DNA of 38,601 bases from Pelosinus fermentans (lineage in GTDB: Bacteria; Bacillota; Negativicutes; DSM-13327): the NCBI GenBank assembly GCA_002434245.1, contig DJJR01000061.1, forward strand, positions 1 through 38,601, given 5' to 3'. Shown here in pieces: positions 1 to 9,143 of the stretch. Within the stretch, counting starts at the first letter, position 1. Each line of letters opens with the position of its first letter. A program made the translations under genes and the position numbers. The notes beneath the pieces are model-generated. The model saw only the letters and a program-made list of their open reading frames with translations. It made no database searches and was not told the origin of the DNA.

Positions 1-124
1 ATAGTAAAGTTAAAGACTTTAGTCTTCAAATGGATTTTCAATCCCAGTTTTAAACGGCTTTAGCCGTATTATGCGACTTCCAGTCGCTAAAGTAACCCCT
101 GTACTTCAGTGCAGGGTCGTTGAG
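1..124 (+). mobile_element. probable right end of an IS200/IS605-family element (omegaRNA-like hairpin series)
   Basis: Four short perfect hairpins follow one another: AAGACT-TT-AGTCTT (14-27), CGGCT-TT-AGCCG (55-66), GCGACT-TCC-AGTCGC (73-87) and CCCTGTAC-TTCA-GTGCAGGG (97-116), ending in TCGTTGAG. Serial subterminal hairpins of this kind are typical of IS200/IS605 right ends and of the guide-RNA scaffold that follows TnpB genes. No transposase or tnpB is visible, since any such gene would lie left of the window. It could also be an unrelated structured intergenic repeat. The assignment is an inference from the pattern alone. Confidence 0.45.
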
Positions 125-166
125 TTATTTTAGAATCCATACTTCTTTATGAAAGGAGGTGTTAGT

Positions 167-358
167 ATGGCAATTACTAAAGAACAAAGTATTAACGAGG
201 TGGTTGAACAATACCCAGACACCATAGCAATATTTCGTAATTATGGAATGGGGTGCTTTGGTTGTGCTGCTGCCAGATTTGAGAACATTGAGCAAGGAGC
301 GGCAGCTCACGGCATCGACATTCATGCATTGATTACGGATTTAAACAAAGCTGTATAA
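167..358 (+). CDS. DUF1858 / hybrid-cluster-associated redox disulfide domain protein
   Basis: Small cytoplasmic protein of 63 aa with the layout of the DUF1858 family (also found at the N-terminus of ScdA/YtfE-like proteins): an N-terminal segment with TxEQSINEVVEQYPDT, then GMGCFGCAAARFENIEQGAAAHGID. The CFGC pair is the proposed redox-active or metal-binding site. I chose ATG 167 because AAAGGAGGT at 152-160 sits at the right distance; the longer frame from 149 runs through that ribosome binding site. Members of this family often accompany iron-sulfur or nitrosative-stress proteins, and here the gene lies just upstream of a nitrogenase-like operon that has its own promoter. No specific reaction can be assigned. 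Confidence 0.8.
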   Translation: MAITKEQSINEVVEQYPDTIAIFRNYGMGCFGCAAARFENIEQGAAAHGIDIHALITDLNKAV

Positions 359-373
359 AGTAATCCTGATAGT

Positions 374-403
374 TTGTTCGTTTCATGAGAGTGTAGCTAT
401 AAT
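374..403 (+). promoter_or_regulatory. candidate promoter of D1K1
   Basis: A perfect -10 TATAAT (398-403) is preceded at 18 nt by a weak -35 TTGTTC (374-379). The predicted start near 410 would place the attenuator hairpin almost at the transcript 5' end. Confidence 0.5.
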
Positions 404-417
404 GGATAAATTATATG

Positions 418-468
418 GGTTGACCAGAAGAAAAGCTGGAGACGTACGTGTCTTTGGCTTTTCTTTTT
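418..468 (+). promoter_or_regulatory. attenuator leader of D1K1 (hairpin plus terminator)
   Basis: Sequence GA then CCAG (424-427), an A-rich loop, CTGG (436-439), followed by AGAC. The terminator stem AAAAGCTGGAGAC (431-443) pairs over 13 positions, counting G-U, with GTCTTTGGCTTTT (449-461) and is followed by a T run. The upstream hairpin and the terminator share CTGG, so the two structures exclude each other here. Same architecture as the other leaders in this window. Confidence 0.7.
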
Positions 469-508
469 TTTATTTGATTTAAAAATGGTTGCAAAAGGAG
501 AAAAGGTG

Positions 509-1957
509 ATGAGTATAAATTTAAGCCAACCAGCAGTGGAATTAAGAGAATCCAGACTGAAAACAATCACTGGCTATGAAGGCGATGCTGCTGAATTACT
601 CAGTAAAAATGATATTCCCAATAGGGAAAGGTCCTTTACCCAGTGTGGCTCATGCAGTGCTGACCAGGTAATGAATCTGCTTACCCAGATTCAGGATGCC
701 GCTGTTGTAGAACATGGTCCTGCAGGTTGTGCAGGTGATATTCCTATGCGTAACGGTGTATTTCGGACAGGTAATAAGAGAATGGGCTATAATGTGAAAT
801 ATCTCAATACCAATCTTGATGAAAAAGATACTATTTATGGCGGCGGTGCCAAGCTGGAAAAAGCAATCAGGGAAGCTAAGCGTAGATTCAATCCCAAAGC
901 GATTTTTGTGACCACTACTTGTGCATCAGCCATCATTGGTGACGATGTTCCTGGTATTTGCAATGAGCTGGAAGAAGAATTCGGCATTCCGGTAATTGCC
1001 ACCTTGTGTGAAGGATTCCGCACCAATATCTGGGCGACGGGCTTTGACTCGGCCAATCATAGCATCTTACGGAAAATTGTCAAACCAGCACGCCAAAAAC
1101 AGCCGGATTTAATCAATGTTATTAGCTTTGAACATAAATTTTTGTATGAAAGTGTTTTTCGGCAGCTTGGCCTTAGAACAAATCATATTGTGCCACTTTC
1201 AACTGTGGAGGAATTAGAGCGCATTTCAGAAGCAGCGGCAACGGTGCAGTACTGCGAAACATTGGGGAGCTATCTTGCTGCTGGGTTGGAGGAGCATTTT
1301 GGTGTGCTGGAAATCAAAGCCCCTGCTCCTTTCGGTATAAAGGCCTCCGATGAATTATTAAGAGAGATAGGACGGGTTTTTCATAAAGAAGAAGAGGTTG
1401 AAAAAGTAATTATTTCCGAAAAGGAAAAAATTGCTGAGGATCTTGAAAGGCTACGAGGGCGATTAACAGGAAAAACAGCCTATATTGCTGCTGGCGGTCC
1501 TCTCGCTTATAGCATTATTGCCTTGGTTAAAGATCTAGGCATGGAGGTGGTGGGAACTAGTGTCTGGCATCATGACCAAAAATATGACAATGATGATGAA
1601 CGGCTCAATTTCCTTAGATTTGGCGTGGAAACTTACGGTAATTTTAAGGTTGGGGTCTGCAATAAACAAGCTTTTGAAGTTACCAATGCGATTAACAAAT
1701 ATAAACCTGATATTGCAATTACGAGACACCTTGCCACAGTTTGGGCGGCAAAATTGGGAGTTCCCTCTATTTTTGCCGGCAACGAGCCCACAGAAATGCT
1801 GTATGATGGGCTAATTCGTTTTGGTCAATCCATCGATGATGCCATTTCTAATCCTGCTTATATCAAAAATGTAGCAAAGCACAGCAAGTTACCCTATACA
1901 GACTGGTGGCTCAAGCAAGGTACCTATTCATTTTTAAGGAGCGAACAAAATGTCTGA
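509..1957 (+). CDS. nitrogenase-like catalytic subunit, NifD/MarD type (D1)
   Basis: Alpha-type subunit of a nitrogenase-like reductase (component 1 / oxidoreductase type 1 family), 482 aa, presumed to form a heterotetramer with the K protein that follows. Visible landmarks: Cys46 and Cys49 (QCGSC), Cys74 in HGPAGCAGD, Cys138 in TTTCASAIIGDD, a CEGFR box at 167-171, and Cys249 before a TLGSYLAAGLEEHFG segment that aligns with the FeMo-cofactor cysteine region of NifD. The position of NifD His442 reads EPTEMLYDG, so the histidine is absent. The closest known role is methylthio-alkane reductase, C-S bond reduction for sulfur salvage; the substrate is an inference. Start ATG 509 follows AAAGGAG at 494-500; a frame from 485 is less likely. 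K1 overlaps its 3' end by 8 nt. Confidence 0.88.
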   Translation: MSINLSQPAVELRESRLKTITGYEGDAAELLSKNDIPNRERSFTQCGSCSADQVMNLLTQIQDAAVVEHGPAGCAGDIPMRNGVFRTGNKRMGYNVKYLNTNLDEKDTIYGGGAKLEKAIREAKRRFNPKAIFVTTTCASAIIGDDVPGICNELEEEFGIPVIATLCEGFRTNIWATGFDSANHSILRKIVKPARQKQPDLINVISFEHKFLYESVFRQLGLRTNHIVPLSTVEELERISEAAATVQYCETLGSYLAAGLEEHFGVLEIKAPAPFGIKASDELLREIGRVFHKEEEVEKVIISEKEKIAEDLERLRGRLTGKTAYIAAGGPLAYSIIALVKDLGMEVVGTSVWHHDQKYDNDDERLNFLRFGVETYGNFKVGVCNKQAFEVTNAINKYKPDIAITRHLATVWAAKLGVPSIFAGNEPTEMLYDGLIRFGQSIDDAISNPAYIKNVAKHSKLPYTDWWLKQGTYSFLRSEQNV

Positions 1958-3275
1958 AATTATACAAGGACCGCGTCACGGCTGTGCGTTAGGAGCCCAG
2001 CAGACGGTAGTGGCAATTGAAAGAGCCATTCCTATTTTACACGCAGGACCAGGCTGTGGTTCCAAGCTGCATAGAGGCTTATCTCTTGCAGGAGGATACC
2101 AAGGTGCTGGGTATGCTGGGGCAGATGCGATCCCATGCACGAACATGATTGAAAAAGACGTAGTTTTCGGTGGTACAGATAAATTAAGAGATGTGATTGA
2201 GGGTACGCTGAAAATCATGGATGGTGATTTCTTCGTTGTCTTGACAGGTTGTACTGCTGATATTATTGGCGATGACGTAGGCAGTATAGTGAGCGAGTTC
2301 AGAGAGCTGGGCGTGCCCATTGTTCATGCGGAAACAGCAGGATTTAAGGGGGATGCCTATAAAGGGCATGAACTTGTGTTGGAAGCTATTATCAAACAGC
2401 ATTTAAAGCCTGCCGCACAAATTGAAAAAGGACTTGTCAATGTATTTGCAAGTGTTCCCAGGCATGATCCATTTTGGGAAGGTGATTTGAACGAAATAAA
2501 AAAATTACTGGCAGGCATAGGACTCAAAGCGAATATCTTGTTTGGTTACAATAGTGGAGGAATCAAGGCATTAGAGGCGATTCCGGCGGCACAATTCAAT
2601 TTAGTTGTTTCTCCTTATATTGGTCTTAAGATAGCAGAATTACTCGAAGAAAAGTTCCAAACTCCCTATCTTCATTATCCAATATTGCCGGTTGGCGGCA
2701 TAGAGACATCAAACTTTCTGAGAACAATCGCTGAATTTGCAGGTACTTTATCGGAACAGACGGAGAAATTTGTTGCTCAGCAGGAAGAAGAATTTTATCA
2801 TTATATTGTGCGTGCAGCAGATGTACTTACAGAATACAGACTAAATCAGCCGAAACGTTTCTATAATATAAATGATGCCTCTTATGCCCTTGGCTTTAGT
2901 AAGTTTTTGGTGAATGAACTAGGCTATTTTCCCATTCACCAGTTTATTAATGAGGATGTTCCTGAGGAATATAAAGATACTATCGAAGGTTATTTTAAAG
3001 AACTTTCACCAGAGATTTCTTCCGATATAACCTTTACCCAAGACGGTGGAGCCATTGAAGATAAGATCCGTTCGATAAAAGCATTAACCGCTCCTTTAGT
3101 ACTTGCCAGTTCATGGGAATTTGATATTGCAAAAGAGATATCAGGTCTGCATCTTAGTGTAGGTTTGCCGATTATCGACCGTTTGATTTTGCATCACACC
3201 TATGTAGGCTATAAGGGTGGCCTTAATCTTGTAGAAGACATCTACAGTAGATTGCTATCTAAGAATCGTGAGTAG
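1950..3275 (+). CDS. nitrogenase-like catalytic subunit, NifK/MarK type (K1)
   Basis: Beta-type partner of D1, 441 aa. It keeps all three P-cluster-type cysteines: Cys12 in GCALGA, Cys36 in HAGPGCGSK and Cys101 in LTGCTADIIGDD. A further Cys63 lies in IPCTN, shared with K2, K3 and K5 but not with KR. C-terminal repeats of the Rossmann-like fold follow, with SSWEFDIAKE and a VGYKGGLNLVEDIYS end typical of this family. The protein lacks the long N-terminal extension of canonical NifK. The ATG overlaps the D1 stop by 8 nt with AAGGAG just upstream, indicating translational coupling and a 1:1 complex. Likely role: with D1 it houses an 8Fe- or 4Fe-type relay cluster and a NifB-derived active site. 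Function is inferred from the family. Confidence 0.88.
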   Translation: MSEIIQGPRHGCALGAQQTVVAIERAIPILHAGPGCGSKLHRGLSLAGGYQGAGYAGADAIPCTNMIEKDVVFGGTDKLRDVIEGTLKIMDGDFFVVLTGCTADIIGDDVGSIVSEFRELGVPIVHAETAGFKGDAYKGHELVLEAIIKQHLKPAAQIEKGLVNVFASVPRHDPFWEGDLNEIKKLLAGIGLKANILFGYNSGGIKALEAIPAAQFNLVVSPYIGLKIAELLEEKFQTPYLHYPILPVGGIETSNFLRTIAEFAGTLSEQTEKFVAQQEEEFYHYIVRAADVLTEYRLNQPKRFYNINDASYALGFSKFLVNELGYFPIHQFINEDVPEEYKDTIEGYFKELSPEISSDITFTQDGGAIEDKIRSIKALTAPLVLASSWEFDIAKEISGLHLSVGLPIIDRLILHHTYVGYKGGLNLVEDIYSRLLSKNRE

Positions 3276-3348
3276 TAGAGATGAAAGATAGCAACCTGAT
3301 GATAGTTAGTCTTTATGGTATTTTCAGAAAATAAACATAGTATGGGTA

Positions 3349-3375
3349 TTGACAAGAAATCTTCGTGGATATACT
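3349..3375 (+). promoter_or_regulatory. candidate promoter of metQ remnant
   Basis: TTGACA (3349-3354) with TATACT (3370-3375) at a short 15-nt spacing. TATGAT/GATAAT-like alternatives follow directly, so the -10 is not settled. Confidence 0.5.
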
Positions 3376-3404
3376 ATGATAATAGACAATCGAGCGTAAA
3401 TACA

Positions 3405-3468
3405 TTGCTGACTGATTTGAGAATCAGAGGCTGTATCCCATTCATTTTGGGGATGCAGCTTTTTTTAT
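3405..3468 (+). promoter_or_regulatory. attenuator leader upstream of metQ remnant
   Basis: GA is followed by the stem CTGATT (3412-3417), loop TGAG and AATCAG (3422-3427). The terminator stem AGGCTGTATCCC (3428-3439) then pairs with GGGATGCAGCTT (3450-3461) ahead of seven T. Both structures are intact although the gene behind is broken. Confidence 0.72.
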
Positions 3469-3573
3469 TTTCAATTGTCAAAAGCGGTCAATGTATATGA
3501 TTGGGAGGCGGTTCAATACAAAGGAAATATTATAATTATGAGCAGCTTAATTATTTTTGAGAGGGTGATTTAC

Positions 3574-4199
3574 GTGTTGAAGAAAGGTATTATCTTTAAA
3601 ATGGTAGTTGGAATTCTCGGCGTTGTAACAGCTGCCAGTGTATTGGTGGGATGCTCGTCAAGTAAAAAAGAGAGTGTCCCAGCTGTCACTGCAAAAACAG
3701 AAGTAACAGTCAAAGTGGGGGCAGCATTAGTACCACATGCTGAAATATTGAATTTTATTAAGCCGAAATTAAAACAAGAGGGTATTAATCTTGAAGTAGT
3801 TGTGCTGGATGATGAAGCGCAATTAAATCCTGCACTGCAAACAAAGCAGATCGATGCCAACTATTTTCAGCATGTTCCTTACTACGAGTCAGTAGCAAAA
3901 GAAAAGGGCTATAGTTTTGTTGTAGCTGCGAAAGGGTAGAAGCTGCTCAGCTTACCAGATCCTTACCTGATGTTGATGGTGCTATCATCAATACTAATTT
4001 TATCCTCGAAGCGAAAATCGATCCTAAGAGCGCGATTTTTAGAGAGGATGCAAATTCTCCTTATGCAAATGACTTGTATGTAAGAAAAGGTGAAGAAAGC
4101 CGACCAGAAATAAAAAAACTGGCAGAGGTTTTAACGTCTCCTGAGGTTAAAAAGTTCATCCAAGATAAATACGGAGTTGCTGTGGTTCCTGCCTTTTAA
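3574..4199 (+). pseudogene. metQ: metQ-like methionine-binding lipoprotein, internally deleted and frameshifted
   Basis: Remnant of a MetQ/NlpA-family substrate-binding lipoprotein of the methionine ABC importer. The first part has a signal peptide with lipobox LVGC, then the mature domain through TKQIDANYFQHVPYYESVAKEKG and VVAAK. That frame stops at TAG 3937-3939. The next in-frame homology resumes directly in another frame with VEAAQLTRSLPDVDGAI and runs to VAVVPAF and TAA 4197-4199. Compared with a usual MetQ of about 270 aa, roughly 65-75 residues (the segment after VVAAK that normally starts with H-EPMG-like sequence) are missing and the join is out of frame. Start GTG 3574 follows GAGGGTG. 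No metN or metI lies next to it. Leader and terminator remain intact, so the loss looks recent. Confidence 0.82.
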
Positions 4200-4249
4200 A
4201 TATGTGATGGAAATTAACGATTAGATTAATGAATATTTGATTCGGGAGG

Positions 4250-4291
4250 AAACTGAAGGCTGAGCAGTCAAATCTGCTCAGCCTTCAGTTT
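4250..4291 (+). terminator. terminator after the metQ remnant
   Basis: Perfect inverted repeat with 18-nt arms: AAACTGAAGGCTGAGCAG (4250-4267) and its complement at 4274-4291, loop TCAAAT. It starts with the same ACTGAAGGCT as several leader terminators, but no upstream GA-hairpin or promoter is convincing, and there is no long T run. It may be a plain metQ terminator or a decayed leader of the next operon. Confidence 0.7.
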
Positions 4292-4435
4292 AAAATAGAT
4301 TATCATAAGTAGTCTTTGAGTGATTAGCAGATCGTTATAGCATTAGGGAGAAATGGCATAAATGGATGAGATAAAATCATTAAGTGAATCATTATATCCA
4401 TTTTTACATGCCAACAAGAAAGGAGAGACAAGGTG

Positions 4436-4780
4436 ATGGCGCAGGAGTTATCCCATGTTGTTTGCAAAAATTGTGCAGCTCGTCTTGCTAAATGGTGTTA
4501 TAAACGGTACTGGTGGTTTCGCTTGGTTCGAGAGCCATTGTTATTAGGAATGCGTATCTTGGCCTGGTGGCACGGAATTGATGCCCGAACTCATAAAGTG
4601 CGCAACAATGAATGCCATGGGTGTATCCGCTTTATGAAAGCAGAGCTGACAGCCAAGTCATCCATCTTTTGTTTTTTTGATAAAATTATTGGTAAGAAAG
4701 TCAGCAAATTACGAGACTCTATGCTTACCCAAGATCAATTGGATGAGGCAAAACGTCATGCGCGTGAAGTAAGTAACTGA
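4436..4780 (+). CDS. hypothetical protein with two CxxC motifs, upstream of D2K2
   Basis: Basic, Trp-rich protein of 114 aa that I do not recognise. Features: CKNCAARLAKWCYKRYWWF near residues 10-28, a middle segment with WWHGIDARTHKVRNNECHGCIRF in which CHGC forms a second CxxC, and a charged helical C-terminus (LDEAKRHAREVSN). The paired cysteine motifs suggest a zinc or iron-sulfur site. The gene starts at ATG 4436 (or GTG 4433) behind AAAGGAG and ends 90 nt before D2, with no terminator between them, so it is probably co-transcribed with D2K2. A role in maturation or electron delivery is conceivable, but the sequence does not show it. Confidence 0.65.
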   Translation: MAQELSHVVCKNCAARLAKWCYKRYWWFRLVREPLLLGMRILAWWHGIDARTHKVRNNECHGCIRFMKAELTAKSSIFCFFDKIIGKKVSKLRDSMLTQDQLDEAKRHAREVSN

Positions 4781-4870
4781 GAGTGGATAATTTCATAATA
4801 AAGAATAGAGAGTTGTCATTGGCTAGACGGTATAAATTCATAGGATTGAGTAAATTAGGGAGGACTTTTA

Positions 4871-6327
4871 ATGCCGATTAATTTAAACGTAACTTCAGCA
4901 GGTACTCGGGAAAATAGGTTAGGATCGATTACGGGATATGCAGGGGATCTTCATGATTTAGTTAACCAGAGCAGATGCGGGACGCTAAAAGAAAAGGAAA
5001 GGTGCTTTAGTCAGTCCAGTTCTTGTGATGCGGGATGCGCCTTGAGCCAGCTTGCCTACATTCGGGATGTTGCCATCATCAATCATGCGCCCTCAGGCTG
5101 CACCGCAATGGCATCAGCAACGATTGTGGCTCATACACAGCTTGCAGCGAAGAGAGGGCTTGCCTATGACACTATTTTTCTAGGAACGGATATGGATGAG
5201 AATGATACGATTTTTGGCGCAACCATCGGTCTTAGGGAAATTATCTTAGAGACATATAACAGATATAAACCCAATGCCATTTTCGTCGGAACCTCTTGCG
5301 TATCTGGGATTATCGGTGAAGATGTGGATAGCGTGATAAACGAACTTGCATCAGAGATTCCGATTCCTTTAGCAGCAGTCCATTGTGAAGGATTTAAATC
5401 GAGAGTATGGGCATCCGGTTTTGATGCAGCAGATCATGCTGTGCTTACGAGCCTCGTAAAACCACCCCAGAGGAAGACAAATCTCATTAATTTTAAGAAT
5501 TTTAATGAAAGTGCTAGAGGAGAAATCACTGAACTATTTGCAAATTTCGGTGTAGAGCCTTTTTTCTTGTATTCAAATTCAACGGTTGAGGAACTGTCAC
5601 ATATAGCCGAAGCCCTTGCTACAGTATCCATATGCGGTACATTAGGTACGTATTTAGGGAATGCCTTGGAAGAAAAATATGGGGTTCCTTATATAAAAAC
5701 AATCAATCCTTTAGGTATTGCCGGTTTTGAAATTTGGCTAAGAGAAATAGGTCGTGTAATTCATCAAGAAACAGAAGTGGAAGCTTATATTGAACGGGAG
5801 AGGGCAAAATATCTGCCTAAAATTGAAGAAATAAAAAAAGAACTCAAGGGACTGCGTGCCGTTTTAGGCATGGGGGCCAGCAAATATCGCGTGTTTTGCA
5901 AGAGCTTGGGATAGAAGTAGTATGGGTGGCTTCATGGCATTATGATACGAAATATGACAACAATGAAATTCCGCCTCATGTAGAGTATTTGGAAAAAGAA
6001 AGTCCCTATAATTTTAAAGTAAGTGTTTCCGATCAACAGAATTTTGAAATTCTGAATATATTAAATACCTATCAGCCCGATATTTATTTAGCTAGGCATC
6101 CCGGTACGACGGTGTGGGCGATTAAACAAGGGATTGCAGCCTTCTTTTTAGCAGATGAGTATAAGACATTTGGGTATCGTGGTACGTTGGATTTTGCTCA
6201 GACGATACTAGATACGATTCGCAACCGAAGCTTTGAAAAAAATCTAGCAGCTAGGATTACCCTTCCTTACACTGATTGGTGGTATCAGCAGAATCATGCA
6301 GCCTTTTTAAAGGAGGATTCAAAATAA
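4871..6327 (+). pseudogene. nitrogenase-like catalytic subunit, NifD/MarD type (D2), frameshifted
   Basis: Alpha-type subunit whose reading frame breaks once. The N-terminal 347-codon frame (from ATG 4871 behind GGGAGGA) shows Cys52/Cys56, Cys77 in HAPSGCTAM, Cys143 in TSCVSGIIGED, an HCEGFKS box and the cofactor-type Cys in VSICGTLGTYLGNALEEKYG. It then runs out of frame at LGMG. The correct continuation, RVLQELGIEVVWVASWHYD onward, is in the next frame and reaches TAA 6325-6327. Adding one G to the five-G run at 5872-5876 restores an unbroken protein of about 485 aa. The NifD His442 position is Phe (EYKTFGYRG). The rest of the sequence is well conserved and the K partner is intact, so this is either a very recent mutation or a sequencing or assembly error in the homopolymer. 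Confidence 0.85.
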
Positions 6328-7626
6328 ATGCCGAAAATATTAGATCAACCTAGATATAAATGTGCCCTTGGAGCCATGCAAACGGTGCATAGCATTACTA
6401 AAGCCCTGCCAATTTTGCATTCAGGACCTGGTTGTGCTGACAAATTGTCAGGCAGCCAGGGCGGTTCAGGGCATTTTGCACCTCGTATTTTTCCTTGTAC
6501 AAATCTTAACGAAAAAGATGTAATTTTTGGTGGGGAAGAAGGACTGCGGGATATTATTGCAAATGCTTTAAAGATAGTAAATGCAGATCTGTATGTTGTA
6601 TTAAGTGGTTGTTCTTCAGAAATTGTTGGTGATGATATGCAAGAGGTAGTCAGATCCTTCAAAAATGCGGAAAAGCCAGTTGTTTTTGCGTCGACAGCCG
6701 GGTTTAAAGGAAATAATTTTTTAGGGCACGAATGGGTCATTCAAGCGATTATCGAACAATATTTAAAACCGGCAGATAAAAAAACAAAAGGGCTGGTGAA
6801 TATATGGGCGAGTGTCCCTCAGCATGATCCCTTTTGGTATGGAAATTTATTTGAATTGGAAAATTTGATTACGCAGCTTGGATTAACGCCCAATACGATT
6901 TTTGGTTATGATAGGGGCATTAAAAATATTGATAGAATACCAGAGGCTGAGTTTAACCTTCTTGTATCGCCTTGGGTGGGCTTAAGTAATGTGAAATTAT
7001 TAGAAGAAAAATTTCAGACTCCTTATTTACATCTTCCCACTCTTCCCATTGGAGCATTTGAAACCAGTAAATTTTTGCGGGAAGTAGGCGATTTTGCTGG
7101 AATTGATAAAGAAAAAGTGGAAAATATCATTACAGAAAATGAAAAAAAATATTATTATTTTATTGAACGATTTGCTGATGTATTTCTGGAAACACGAATT
7201 ATGTCAAAACGATTTGTCGTGATTTCCGATGCACAATATTCCTTGGCAATCACTAAATTTCTGGTAAATGACGTCGGTTTATTTCCTTCCAAACAATACA
7301 TTACAGATAACGCACCTGATGAATACCAGGAGGCGATAAAAGGATATTTTAAAGAATTAAATTGGAATATAGAAGCAGAGGTGGCATTTCTATCTGATGG
7401 GCATTTGATACAAAATGAAATCAAAGAGACGTATTTTAGCGGCTACCCTTTAATCATCGGCAGTTCATGGGATAAAAAAGTTGCAGAACAAACACAGGCA
7501 CATTATTTATCTGTTTCTTGGCCAGTAAATGAACGACTTGTTATCAATAGTTCCTATGTAGGTTACGGTGGCGGGCTTAAGCTGCTTGAGGACATCTATT
7601 CTGTGGTTCTTACCCGATTTAATTAA
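6328..7626 (+). CDS. nitrogenase-like catalytic subunit, NifK/MarK type (K2)
   Basis: Beta-type partner of D2, 432 aa. P-cluster-type cysteines are Cys12 (KCALGA), Cys36 (HSGPGCADK) and Cys95 (LSGCSSEIVGDD), with an extra Cys57 in FPCTN. The usual C-terminal elements SSWDKKVAEQ and VGYGGGLKLLEDIYS are present. It is a little shorter than K1 around residues 43-52, where the GGYQGAGYAG-type segment of K1 and K3 is replaced by a shorter Gly/Ser stretch. The ATG directly abuts the D2 stop (TAAATG) with AAGGAGG 18 nt upstream, so it should be coupled to D2 translation. With D2 frameshifted, K2 may be an orphan unless the shift is an artefact. Confidence 0.86.
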   Translation: MPKILDQPRYKCALGAMQTVHSITKALPILHSGPGCADKLSGSQGGSGHFAPRIFPCTNLNEKDVIFGGEEGLRDIIANALKIVNADLYVVLSGCSSEIVGDDMQEVVRSFKNAEKPVVFASTAGFKGNNFLGHEWVIQAIIEQYLKPADKKTKGLVNIWASVPQHDPFWYGNLFELENLITQLGLTPNTIFGYDRGIKNIDRIPEAEFNLLVSPWVGLSNVKLLEEKFQTPYLHLPTLPIGAFETSKFLREVGDFAGIDKEKVENIITENEKKYYYFIERFADVFLETRIMSKRFVVISDAQYSLAITKFLVNDVGLFPSKQYITDNAPDEYQEAIKGYFKELNWNIEAEVAFLSDGHLIQNEIKETYFSGYPLIIGSSWDKKVAEQTQAHYLSVSWPVNERLVINSSYVGYGGGLKLLEDIYSVVLTRFN

Positions 7627-7659
7627 AAAGAGTAGGAAAAGTAAATCAGCAGGTAAAAT

Positions 7660-7694
7660 AAGCAAAGCCGCCTCTATAAAAGGTGGCTTTGCTT
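7660..7694 (+). terminator. terminator after K2
   Basis: Inverted repeat AAGCAAAGCC-GCC / GGT-GGCTTTGCTT (7660-7694) between the convergent K2 and nifH genes. The T run is weak, and it probably serves both strands. Confidence 0.65.
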
Positions 7695-7719
7695 AAGTAT
7701 AGTTTTTAGTACTTTTTCC

Positions 7720-7767
7720 CTTTGTGTTCTTCGCGTCTTCGCGGTTCAAAATATTTTATTCTTTTAA
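7720..7767 (-). repeat. intergenic repeat, copy 1 (CGCGAAG type)
   Basis: Read on the minus strand this is TGAACCGCGAAG followed by CGCGAAGAAC. It shares the TTCGCGGTTCAAAA core and the AT-rich tail with 34059-34100. Both copies lie immediately downstream of a minus-strand stop codon (nifH here, the ABC ATPase there). Probably a dispersed intergenic element, possibly with a 3'-end role. Confidence 0.6.
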
Positions 7768-7802
7768 ATGTAAAAATTCTTTCTTATGACCATAGATCTC
7801 CT

Positions 7803-8639
<837 letters not shown>

Positions 8640-8694
8640 TTAAATTAGCTGATTTTCAATGATGAATCATTTGAATAGGAAGGCATAGAAAAAC

Positions 8695-8753
8695 CAAAAA
8701 AGGCTATGTAGATAGGAATATCTACATAGCCTTCAGTTTACCTACTGATCAGC
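8695..8753 (-). promoter_or_regulatory. attenuator leader of nifH (minus strand)
   Basis: On the minus strand: GCTGA, stem TCAGT, loop AGGTAA, ACTGA (plus-strand 8748-8733), directly abutting a terminator with 15-nt arms AAGGCTATGTAGATA and its complement (plus-strand about 8699-8733) and a T run ending near 8695. Confidence 0.72.
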
Positions 8754-8827
8754 ACTACCAAATGAGCTGTTAAATTAAAAAAACTAATTTTAACAACTGA
8801 TAAATAATAATTATTCTTTTAAACAGA

Positions 8828-8856
8828 ATCGTATCATCATTTATTAAGAGTGTCAA
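8828..8856 (-). promoter_or_regulatory. promoter of nifH (minus strand)
   Basis: TTGACA (plus-strand 8856-8851), 17-nt spacer, TACGAT (8833-8828). Divergent from the D3K3 promoter that begins at 8914. Confidence 0.65.
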
Positions 8857-8913
8857 GTGAAAATAATAGCAGAATCATAGTGTGGATACGTGGTTACTTT
8901 TTCAAAATAAGTA

Positions 8914-8942
8914 TTGACAGTGTATTATCTTAGTGATACCAT
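8914..8942 (+). promoter_or_regulatory. promoter of D3K3
   Basis: TTGACA (8914-8919), 17-nt spacer, TACCAT (8937-8942). Perfect -35, poor -10. Confidence 0.55.
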
Positions 8943-8969
8943 TATTCATAATATTTGAATACAGTCCTA

Positions 8970-9052
8970 CCTATATCTGCTGAAATATGGCAGATAGGAA
9001 CTGGTCAGCTAATAAACTGAAGGTTAAAGAATTTATTTCTTTGGCCTTTTTT
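8970..9052 (+). promoter_or_regulatory. attenuator leader of D3K3, with an additional 5' hairpin
   Basis: First hairpin CCTATATCTGC / GCAGATAGG (8970-8998), not seen in the other leaders. Then the common part: GG, TCAG (9005-9008), loop CTAATAAA, CTGA (9017-9020), and terminator AAGGTTAAAGAA (9020-9031) pairing fully, with two G-U, to TTCTTTGGCCTT (9037-9048) and a T run. Confidence 0.7.
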
Positions 9053-9143
9053 CTTTGTACAGAAAAATAGGCTGTAATAAGTCCAAAGAAATATTTCATG
9101 TATTCATGATTAGTTTATTAAAAATGACAAGGGGTTGAATTTT

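Noticed and set aside
1..124. CRISPR array
   Set aside because: The hairpins are different from each other and are not separated by equal spacers; there are no cas genes in the window.
1976..2320. Long antisense open frames inside the D and K genes (also at 6345, 27476 and 31904)
   Set aside because: They mirror conserved codons of the genes on the other strand, with Ser/Pro-rich unnatural compositions and no start signals.
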